Origin: Symbiodinium natans
Taxonomy: Eukaryota > Sar > Dinophyceae > Suessiales > Symbiodiniaceae
Direction: 5' to 3'
Length of the DNA: 64,000 nt
Assembly: GCA_905221605.1 (NCBI GenBank)
Contig: CAJNDS010002198.1
Coordinates: forward strand, 25,001 to 89,000
Shown: positions 55,701 to 64,000 of the stretch, one piece after another
How the letters are laid out: every line of letters begins with the position of its first letter
How positions within the stretch are numbered: the stretch's first letter is position 1
Position numbers and translations under genes: made by a program
Notes under the pieces: generated by a model
Databases searched by the model: none
Told to the model about the DNA's origin: nothing
Seen by the model: only the letters and a program-made list of their open reading frames with translations

Positions 55701-56614
55701 GGGCCTAGGGGCTGAGGGGATTGGGCCCAAGAGCCCTTTTTAAGCCCCCTTGGCCGCTCTTGCACTCACGCCGGACATCTTAGGGTTTCGGGTGGGGGCT
55801 TTCCTGGGCTGCGCTGCGAACCGCACGATGTTGTTCAGGGCATCAAGCCCTAAACCCTGTAAACCCTTGACCTATAAACCCGAAACCCTATAAACTCCAA
55901 ACCCCAAACCCTAAACCCTAAACTCTATAAACCCTAAACTCTAAACCCTAAACCCCAAACCCTAAACCCTAAATCCTACAAACCCTACACCCTCAGGTAA
56001 AATACCCAAAGCCCTGATGGGCGCCCCGGCCACGAAGAGGAGCAGCGCCAGGGCGAGCTCCTTCGTGGGAGTTCGAGGAACGTCGCGGGTGGATTTCTTA
56101 AAGGTTTAGGGTTTAGGGTTTAGGGTTTTAGGGTGGAGGGTTTAGGATTTCGGGCCAAGGATGGCTCAGGATCTTGGTTTTTGGCTGGGACACTTACAAT
56201 TTTGGAAAGGGGATGTCTTGGGGCCACTTGAGACTATCTGTGGCGAAGACGCAACTCGTATAAATGCAAGATGGGGAGATCGAAGGCAGCAGGATAAAAT
56301 GTGTTACCTCAATGGGTTTAAGGGTTTAGGGTTTAGGGATTAGGGAGCGTCGTGAAAAGTAGTAGGATTGTCGTGTCTCAAGTGCTAGACTCTTAGACGG
56401 GCTTGGTGAGGCTAAGCACAAGAAGGTTTAGACGAATGTACCTATATGTAAGGGCTACTTGTGACAAGTCTTCTGTGAAGACCCTGATCCCCCGGCTGGG
56501 ACTCAGCCTAAACCCTAAACCCTAAACCCTCCCCAGGAGCGCGCCTTCATGGGCACTTTCGGGGGCCGAAGGGCCTCTGGCTCCTTGTGGAAGTTGGCCT
56601 GGCGCGGCCCACGC
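52741..56614 (-). CDS. TMEM230: TMEM230-like (DUF872) two-pass membrane protein, partial
   Basis: Six short exons on the minus strand join in phase: about 56545-56614 (ends LRPPKVPMK), 56025-56060 (ELALALLLFVAG), 55325-55368 (VGTVCLLCGANVFF), 54705-54746 (VSLWESLPFNVLGG), 54145-54202 (LCFIPGAYHTFIFLMIFKK), about 52741-52768 (VPGYSYDM). The arrangement matches TMEM230: a PPKxPxK block before membrane helix 1, a short loop, helix 2 containing PG-x-YH, and a GYSYD tail. Family members are about 120 residues and act in endosomal and secretory vesicle traffic. All assigned donors are GC and acceptors are AG before G, except that the 5' edge of the first exon is unclear. The N-terminal exon(s) and the last few codons are not found. 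The copia element begins its right LTR only about 110 bp downstream of the last exon, so it lies in the terminal intron or 3' flank. Symbol by family resemblance. Confidence 0.72.
53033..53104 (+). repeat. (CCCTAAA)n array in the TMEM230-like gene
   Basis: Ten perfect units between the last assigned exon (52768) and 54145. A second array lies at 53609-53702, so this intron also carries telomere repeats. Confidence 0.9.
53730..53822 (-). CDS. Possible exon-like island between TMEM230-like exons
   Basis: Non-repetitive, GC-richer island inside the intron between 52768 and 54145. The minus strand is open and reads RRESMHGTPLGKSVFRF. It is not needed for the TMEM230-like model, whose phase is already closed. 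It may be an alternative exon or ordinary intron sequence. Confidence 0.15.
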
Positions 56615-57238
56615 TGGCTCTTAGAAGGGCTTGAGGGTACTGGAGATGTCCCTTGAAGGGTCTAGGGTTTAGGGTTTAGGGTTTAGGGTTTGGGGTTGAG
56701 GGTTTAGGGTTTAGGGTTGAGGGTTTAGGGTACTATAGATATCCTTTGAAGGGTGTATATATGGGTACCCGCATTCACTACTAACTTGAGAACCAGCAGG
56801 TCGGGGAGGATGGGTTCAGGAGTCTAGGGGACATTGGCTGAGGCCTCAGAGCTTTTGTGCTGCAAAGGCCTCTGAAGCCTTGGAGTTTAAGGCGTTTCCC
56901 AGGGTCATTTCTACCTGCCGTTGGGAATCGTTGTTTTTGTGGGCCGCTGCCGACAAGACTTGGACCGGCAGTCTCACAGCTGAAGCCTCCATAGGCAACA
57001 ACCCCCTACCCGAAACGTAAACCACGATGCCTACACTTTTTTGCATCCTCAAACCCCGTCCCTGTTGCCCAAAACAAGCCAGGCGGACATACTTGATATT
57101 TCGGCGTCGCGAATCGCTCTCCATGGCTTCAATGGGGCGGTGGCCCAGTGTACCGGATGAAGACTGTGTTAAATAGACATCTCAGGCCTGCGGAGTGCCA
57201 TTAGGGTGGGGGGGATTGCTGAAGCACAGAGGTTGCTA

Positions 57239-57335
57239 GCAGTAGAAGCTCCAGAAGTAGCTGGTCGTGTTTGCGCCTGGGCTCGCAGCTGTAGCCGTCA
57301 GGGGTCTGCCCGAAGAAACCCACGTTCAGGGTGTA
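57239..57335 (-). CDS. Possible isolated exon of unknown gene
   Basis: The minus strand reads LNVGFFGQTPDGYSCEPRRK, free of telomere repeats and with codon-like composition, between repeat-rich stretches. It could be a further 5' exon of the TMEM230-like gene or belong to another gene. No family is recognised and the splice edges are not fixed. Confidence 0.25.
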
Positions 57336-57586
57336 GGGGTTGAGCCCCTCAAACTCAGAAGAGATCGGGCTGAACCCCTAAACCCTGAACCCTGAACCCA
57401 AAACCCTAAACCTAAATTCTAAACCCTAAGCTCCGGGGTTTCTAGGGCTTGGGTTTAGGGGTTCTGGCCCCGTTCCACAAGGCTGGCGTTTCAAGGCCTG
57501 AGCATCTGACGGCCTAGGTTTCGCTTTTTTGTTTATTATTATTTTCTCTATTTCATTTATTTATTGAATTTTCCTTTTTCTTTTTT

Positions 57587-57660
57587 TGGGGGGGGGGGGG
57601 GGGGGGGTGTGCTGGGGGGGGGGGGGGGAGAAAAGAGGGAAAGGGGAAAGGGGGGGGGGG
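57587..57660 (+). repeat. Poly-G tract
   Basis: Runs of G broken by GTGTGCT and AGAAAAGAGGGAAAGG, preceded by a T-rich stretch (57520-57586). The strand-asymmetric purine tract makes spurious glycine-rich frames. Confidence 0.85.
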
Positions 57661-58052
57661 TGTCGTTGAGGTTTAGGGTTTTGGGTTTCGGGTTTAGAGT
57701 TTGGGGTTTAGGGTTCAGGGTTGAGGGCTTAGCGTTTCAAGGGGGTCGAGGCTTCAACAAGGCAAGTCGCAACCCACTGAAACTAGTGATGAAACTGCCA
57801 GCTGCCTACCCCCTGAACCCTGATCGTAAACCCTAAACCCTAAACCCTGAACCCTAAACCCAAAACCCTGAACCCAAAACCCTAAACCCTGAACCCTAAA
57901 CCTTGAATCTAAACTCGGAAGTGAGGTGACCTGCCAACTTGCCGGTAGCGAGGGAAACAAAAACGACCTGCAGCTCTGTCCGCCCGCGAACACCGAATTT
58001 CCCCCAAACTCCTTCTTCAAGTCTGCAGCCCTCCCTCCCTTTAAAAAGGCCC

Positions 58053-58182
58053 TACCCTAAACCCTAAACCCTAAACCCTAAACCCTAAACCCTAAACCCT
58101 AAACCCTAAACCCTAAACCCTAAACCCTAAACCCTAAACCCTAAACCCTAAACCCTAAACCCTAAACCCTAAACCCTAAACA
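58053..58182 (+). repeat. (CCCTAAA)n array
   Basis: About eighteen perfect units. Confidence 0.92.
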
Positions 58183-59033
58183 AACCCTCCCTAGACCCAC
58201 ACCCTAAGCCCTAAACCTTTTGGCGCTTCTAGCCTTGTGTTGTGTGTATAAACATGTGTACAGATTTCTCGGCACTTCTACGTAGATGGCTCGATCGTCT
58301 TGACTTTGACCTGTACTTAAGCAATGGCAAGTAATCTGGAGCAAGCCCGATGTAGGCCTGAGATCCCAGCGATTTGTGGTAGAGGTTTTGGGTTCAGCGC
58401 TTGTCGGCCCCAACCACCCCCAAGCCCTGAAAAGGCCAGGATTTAGGGTGTTTAGGAGTTTAGGGTGTGGTCTTTGAGGGTTTAGGGGTTAGAGGGGGGG
58501 TTCTGCGGGGTCTGGGTTAGGGGCTTTAGGGTTGTAAGGTTGTTGGGTTTAGGTGTAGGGTTTCGGCCGTTTGTCGCCTGACGCCTGCTTGCCGGTCGCA
58601 TGGTAATAGCCCCTTCATCATCTTAAGCCTGCCCAACGTGCGGGCCGTAGACGGCGGTATGATGACGGCCGGGGGAAAGAAATGGCTTGGAGTTGTAGAT
58701 TAAACCCTAAACCCTAAACCCTAAACCCTAAACTTCCAGTGTTCAGTCACAGCAGTGAATTGATTTTGGCCCATAGGGCTTAGGGAAGGCCGGTTGGAGG
58801 GCTTACTTGGAAGCTCATACAGCCCCATAGTCGGGGTTCCGGCACAAGCTTGCAGTCCTACTTACAACTTCAAGCAACCTAACCGTATATAGACCTAAAC
58901 ACTCAACCAAAGCTACTATGATAAGGCTCAGGGTTAAAGACTGCAAACTCATCTAGAGGGCTTCAGGCGCAGGATCTGGATCTGGCTTTCTTCTCCAACA
59001 AGGGATCTGAGAAGGTCGCTGTCCTGTCGACTA

Positions 59034-59200
59034 AACCCTGAACCACTAAACCACTAAGCCACTAAACCACTAAACCACCAAACCACCAAACCACCAAACC
59101 ACTAAACCACTAAACCACCAAACCACTAAACCACTAAAGCCTAAACCCTAAACCACTAAACCCTAAACCCACTAAATCCTAAACCACTAAACCCTAAACC
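59034..59200 (+). repeat. Variant array (AAACCACT/AAACCACC)n
   Basis: About fifteen units of eight bases in which CCCT of the telomere unit has become CCAC, mixed with normal CCCTAAA. Confidence 0.85.
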
Positions 59201-60057
59201 CACCCCCCTCCCCAAGCCGGCTTGGCCACTTCAAAGGATTTTCGGGCGCAGAGTCTGGGTGCCATCCCTTCTTTGCGCCGCCTTGAGGGATGCGAAGAGT
59301 TTAGGGTTTAGGGTTCAGGGTTTAGGGTTCAGGGTTTAGGGTTTAGGGTGTAGGGACTTCGGGGTTCAGGCGTTTAGGGGTTAACTTCTGGGTTTAGGCG
59401 TTTAATTGGGTCTCGGGGTTTGGAGAGTTCAGGTTTAGGGGTTTAGGGCTTACGGGCTTAGGGCCTTTGTCTAAAGTTGAGCACTACATAAGGCGGGGTA
59501 CCCAGGGCTGCACTGCATCTGCAGCTGCCTTGCAGGCAACAAACCAAACATTGGGACCCCTTAGTTAAGCCTCCCGCCCTCCCCCCCATCCCTTGGTTTG
59601 GACCGTTTTGGAGGTCTTTGGCCTCGTTTCCTTAGCTGCCCTGAACCACGAATCCCGAAAACTGCATGACCCTTACCCTCGCAACCCTCAACCCTCAACC
59701 CTCAACCCTAAACCCTAAACCCTCAACCCTAAACCCTCAACACAAGAGATGAACACCTCGGTCTCTGCGCGGCGTACTCACAATCGCTTCGCGCTTGGTG
59801 CCTGGGCCCCACGGGCCTTAACTTTCAAGCCCTGAACCCTAAAAAACAACCCTAAACCCTAAGCCCTAAAACCCTAAACCCTAAACCCTAAGCCCTAAGC
59901 CCTAAACCCTAAACCCTAAACCCTAAACCTTGAAACCTTAAGCCCTAAACGCCCCGAAGTCAGCAAAAGCCTGAAGCTTAAGCAGCTTCGGCCGGGAGAA
60001 TGCTGTGTGCCTGTGTGTTTCATGCTTTGGGCCGAGTTCGTCTGCGGGTTCCGATCT

Positions 60058-60259
60058 TGCCCTAAACCCTAAACCCTAAACCCTAAACCCTAAACCCTAA
60101 ACCCTAAACCCTAAACCCTAAACCCTAAACCCTAAACCCTAAACCCTAAACCCTAAACCCTAAAACTCAAGCCTTGGGTGTTTCTTGTAGGGTCTAGGTT
60201 AGCACACAGCGAAAGTCGGTGGGTTCCGGGTTTGGGCATTCTGGTCGCTTGTGGGGGGT

Positions 60260-60310
<51 letters not shown>
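60058..60310 (+). repeat. (CCCTAAA)n array followed by a 60-base poly-G tract
   Basis: The telomere-type array at 60058-60166 is followed by unique sequence and then by an almost pure G run at 60251-60310. A tract this long is prone to sequencing and assembly error. Confidence 0.85.
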
Positions 60311-60315
<5 letters not shown>

Positions 60316-61060
60316 TCCCACGTCAGGGTGCAGAAAGAAGTCGAAGGTTGGGCTTCTCCCCAAAGAGACGCTGAAACCCGAAACCCGAAACCCCAAACCC
60401 TAAACCCTAAATCCTAAACCCTGAACCCTAAACCCTAAACCCTAAACCCTAAACCTAAACCTTAAACCTTAACCCTAAAACCTAAAACCTAAACACCAAC
60501 TTGTGACCTTCGGCATAGGTTTCGGCTTCAGAGGTCCAGGCGAGAGAGGGTGCTGGGGACGATAACGGGAACTGAAGCTCTGAATGACCTGACTGGGAAG
60601 TCGGTCTCCGCACCCTGCGGGTTTAGGGTTTAGGGTTTAGGGTTTAGGGTTTAGGGTTTAGGGTTTAGGGTTTAGGGTTTAGGGTTTAGGGTTTAGGGTT
60701 TAGGGTTTAGGGCTTATGGTTTATGGTTTAGAGCTGAAGGTAAGGTGTAGGGTTTACTTGGATGATCGGGGGGTTTGGTAAGTAGGCACCAGGTAGAGCT
60801 CTAAGTGCCCGAAAAGGGACCCTAATTGGAAGGAGGGGGCAGGGTATTCGGCTCATGCACTACTTCATGACTACCTGCTGAGTCCCCTTATTCCCCGCGC
60901 AGGGCATAAGGTGAGTAGCTCACGAAGAGCTCCTGCGGTGCAGAAACCGTAGTTTCTCCTAACCCAACCGGCCATTCAAGCTCTGTGTCTGCCACCCTCT
61001 GGGAAGAGACGCGCGAGCGGGAGTGCTGGCGAAGAGCAATATTGCAAAGTCAAGTGGGTT

Positions 61061-61293
61061 GCCCCCCCCCCCCCCCCCCCCCCTCCCCCCCGCCCCGCCC
61101 CCCCCCCCCGTCCCCCCCCCGCGCCCCCCCCCGCACCCCCCGTCCCCCCCCCCCCCGCCCCCCCCGGCCCCCCACCCCCCCGCCCGCCCCCCCCGCCCCC
61201 CCCCCCGCCCCCCCCCCCCGCCCCCCCCCCCCCCCCCCCGCCCCCCCCCCCCCCCCCCCGCCCCTCCCCCGCCCCCCCCCCCCCCCCCCCCCG
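61061..61293 (+). repeat. C-only tract with periodic single G
   Basis: About 230 bases of C runs of roughly 6-20 interrupted by single G, A or T. The other strand is G-rich and could form quadruplex structures. All glycine- or proline-rich frames here are spurious. Confidence 0.9.
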
Positions 61294-61999
61294 CCAAAAA
61301 AAAAACACAACAATATAAATGCAAAGAGACATAGTAAATCTCAGGCCAGCACTGCAACCACGTGTTGCAAATAACAAGGGTACTCCTTCACCTCAAAGTC
61401 CCCAAACTCTACTTCTGGCCGACTGGCTGGTGCGATTAACAGAAGCCCTAAACTCTAAATCTCAGAGTTGCTAGATTCCCACGTAACTTCTTAATGAATT
61501 TTAATGGGGAACCCCAAAACAAAGAGGGAATAAGAGTAGTACTGGCAGACCTAGCCTGAGGGTGGCTTGTTCCCGAGACACCTCACACGATCCCCGTGCA
61601 ATCCGCTTGCTCCCAAATAAAACTGTCGAGGCAAGATCCTTGCTGCTGGTCTCAGCAATATAAGGAGCCCAATGTCCACTCACCAATACCCTAAACCCTG
61701 AACCCCGAACCCCGAACCCCGAACCCTGAACCCTAAACCCTAAACCCTGAACCCTAAACCCTAAGCCCTAAACCCTAAACCCTACCTCCTATCCAGCAGC
61801 TCATCTGCCGCCGTCAGGGACCTAGGTGCAGCTCGAGATTTGAAGGGTCACCTGCGGCTCTGGAGACTGGGGTTTGGGGTTTAGGGTTCAGGGTTCAGGG
61901 GTAGCCCTTCCTGGGAACACACTCCTACACCCTGAGCTCTACAGGGAATTCTGCCTGAAGTTGATTTAACAAGTTCATGGTGCGCTTCTCTGTATAACT

Positions 62000-62274
62000 C
62001 TCTCTCTCTTCCTTTGGGGTTTCCTCTTTCTTGTGTCTGCCAGCCTTGCATTCCTCTCTCTCTCTGTCTTTCTGGCGGTCTTCTTGTTTCTCTCTGTCTC
62101 TCAAGCTCTCCACCTCTGTCCTCGTCCTCGCCCCCTGACTCTTTCCTTTCTCTCTCTCGCTCTCCCGCTCCGTCTCCCACTCCCACTCCCACTCCCACTC
62201 CCACTCCCACTCCCTCTCCCTCTCCCTCTCCCTCTCCCCTCTCCCTCTCCCTCTCCCTCTTCTTCTCCCTCTCC

Positions 62275-62329
<55 letters not shown>

Positions 62330-62332
62330 GCT
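62000..62332 (+). repeat. CT-rich microsatellite complex
   Basis: Mixed TCTCTC, then (TCCCAC)n at 62173-62213, (TCCCTC)n at 62214-62282 and (CT)n at 62282-62325. A pure polypyrimidine/polypurine tract that yields spurious Ser/Leu/Pro- and Arg/Glu-rich frames. Confidence 0.9.
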
Positions 62333-63892
62333 CGAAAACTTCGGAAAGTAGTAGCACAGAGTCAGCTGCGACTTTCTGTTGGGAGCTGGGATTTAGTCTT
62401 CCCAGGGCTCTGGGCGCTTGGGGTTTAGAGGTTAGGGCCTTGGCATTCAAGCGGCTAGGGGCTTTGACAGTCAGCAGAGAGCCACGTTGTCGATAAAGTG
62501 CGGCTCGCTCTGGTGGCGAGCCGTACGCATTGCAGCGCTATTCACACAACTTGATACCGGCTTGGCTCACCTCTCTGTTGCGGGGGGATCCTGTCAGAGG
62601 CTTAGAATGCTACCCTAAACCCTAAAGCCCAAAAGTGTGGAAACCCCCGCCACCCTAAACCCTAAACCCTAAACCCTAAACCCTAAACCCTAAACCCTAA
62701 ACCCTAAACCCTAAACCCTAAACCCTAAACCCGCAAGTCAGGCTCGGAAGCCCCCGAAACCTACGCCCCGGCTGCGCGGACTCGCGCCCAGCGCAAAGGC
62801 TCGGAGAGCTGGGTACGCCTGGGTGAAGTTGCAGACTGCCCTAAACCCTAAACCCTGAACCCTAAACCCTAAACCCTAAACCCTAAACCCTTGGTTGGGG
62901 TGGGGGGGGGGGGGGGTTTGTAGGTTTCAGGGTTTAGGATTCTTAAGGCTCATGGTGTAGGATTTTTGAGGCTGAGGGCTTAGGATTTAGGATTTAGGGC
63001 CCAGGGTTGATTTTACGGCTTAGGGTTTAGGGTCTAGGGCTTGAGGCGTTGGGTTTAGATTTTGAGGCTGAGAGTTTAGGGTCTCATCAGGATGAGGGCT
63101 AGGGTTTCGAGTCCCTGGTGGGGGCTGGCGGGGGGGGGGGGGGGTTAGGATTAGGCTTGCAGGGTTTATGGCTATAGGCTGTGGGGTTTAGGGCTTTGGT
63201 TTCAAGGTTTCCTGGGTTTTGCGCAGGGTTCTTAAGGGGCTTTAAGGGTTTTCAGGGATTGCCTCGTGCTTTGTTGGGGTTGTAGGGTTTTGGGTTTGGG
63301 ATTTGGAATTTGGGGTTTGAGGTTTTTAGGTTGCTGTTTCGGGGCTTGGGTATAGGCCTCTAAGCTGAGCCCGACCTCAGCACTTTGTACCGGCCTGTGG
63401 ACCTTCTGTGATATGGCCACTTCTCTAAAAATCTGGTCCGTTTTGGGGTCCCTTTGTGGGTACCATGATTTAGAGAACTACCCATGTGAGACTACGTGAA
63501 ATGTCTCGTTCAAGGAGAGAAGTGGCAGAGCTGCTTCTCTTCAGGACTGGCCGAAAAAGTGATCGTGTTGTGCGTGCCACCCCTACCCGTGGCCACCCTA
63601 AACCCTAAGGGCCTAAGCCCTGAGCCCTGAGCCCTAAGCCCTAAGCCCGAAGCCCGAAGCCCGAAGCCCTAAACCCTAAACCCTCAACCCCAAACCCCAA
63701 ACCCCAAACCCTAAACCCTAAACCCTAAACCCTAAACCCTAAACCCTAAACCCTAAACCCTACCCCCAAAACCCTAAACCCAAGCTATGGAGGGCTTCTT
63801 GGAGCTTCTAACTCCCAAGTTGGAAGCTCGACGCCCTTGCTAAGGTGCTGCAGGGGGTCGAAAGATCAAGGGAGTCACTCTGTAAGAATAGG

Positions 63893-64000
63893 GTTTAGGG
63901 TTAGGGTTTAGGTTTAGGGTTTAGGGTTTAGGGTTTAGGGTTTAGGGTTTAGGGTTTAGGGTTTAGGGTTTAGGGTTTAGGGTTTAGGGTTTAGGGTTTA
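63893..64000 (+). repeat. (TTTAGGG)n array at the right edge
   Basis: About fifteen units running to the end of the window. The orientation fits a right chromosome end, but equal arrays occur internally, so no end is claimed. Confidence 0.9.

Larger units (their letters stand above)
56615..64000. other. Repeat-rich right end without a supported gene
   Basis: Holds telomere-type arrays (58053-58182, 59285-59350, 60058-60166, 60618-60712, 62650-62732, 63700-63760, 63893-64000), an AAACCAC array (59040-59180), homopurine and homopyrimidine tracts, and islands of unique sequence (56750-57350, 58210-58440, 58560-59030, 61310-61690, 62340-62620, 63360-63600). No protein family recognised in the islands. 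Confidence 0.55.

Noticed and set aside
60959-61377. Glycine- and proline-rich frames of 87-133 codons on both strands
   Set aside because: Produced by the poly-C/poly-G tract. No unique sequence supports them.
61881-62496. Arg/Glu-rich and Ser/Leu/Pro-rich frames up to 189 codons
   Set aside because: Readings of the CT microsatellite.
1-64000. Window as a whole linear chromosome with telomeres at both ends (CCCTAAA at left, TTTAGGG at right)
   Set aside because: The orientation fits, but arrays of equal or greater length and both orientations occur throughout, and protease copy 1 runs off the left edge.

Overview
The window looks like nuclear DNA of a dinoflagellate, most likely a Symbiodiniaceae-type alga. 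This is inferred from three things seen in the sequence: unidirectional tandem gene copies, introns that mostly begin GC or GA instead of GT and end AG before a G, and plant/alga-type telomere heptamers (CCCTAAA/TTTAGGG) scattered by the dozen through introns and spacers. No bacterial-style gene organisation is visible. Gene density is low, and most short open frames are accidental readings of repeats.

From the left edge to about 41 kb lies a head-to-tail array, all on the minus strand, of six copies of a papain-like (peptidase C1) cysteine protease gene. Copies 2 to 6 share six exons (here A to F). Copies 3, 5 and 6 also have a first exon (Z) that starts MG[A/G]CES, a likely acylation signal. 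Catalytic Cys lies in exon D; catalytic His and Asn lie in exon E. Copy 1 (87-5804, cut by the window edge) is a diverged paralogue: the stretch that is one exon E elsewhere is split by at least six introns, while its C/D intron is missing. Reading phase is kept across all eleven of its exons. Introns hold telomere-like arrays, small inverted-repeat elements and minisatellites. A cluster of about nine near-perfect hairpins (28.2-29.7 kb) lies inside the E/F intron of copy 5.

At 43331-52631 sits a complete, apparently young Ty1/copia LTR retrotransposon. Its 290-bp LTRs read as identical, and it has a 5-bp target duplication (AAACC) inside a CCCTAAA array. Its very long Gag-Pol frame carries two unexpected domains: a region resembling a cytosine-C5 methyltransferase but lacking the catalytic Cys, between protease and integrase, and a 2-oxoglutarate/Fe(II) dioxygenase-like domain with HxD...H...R residues between integrase and reverse transcriptase. 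One in-frame TAG interrupts the C-terminal part of RNase H. The frame then continues into a tail with two hydrophobic segments.

Immediately to the right (52741 to about 56614, minus strand) are six tiny exons that join in phase into a TMEM230-like (DUF872) two-pass membrane protein. Its last few codons are not found. The retrotransposon therefore lies in its final intron or 3' flank. From 57 to 64 kb I see telomere-like arrays, poly-G/poly-C tracts and a large CT-rich microsatellite, with no convincing gene.
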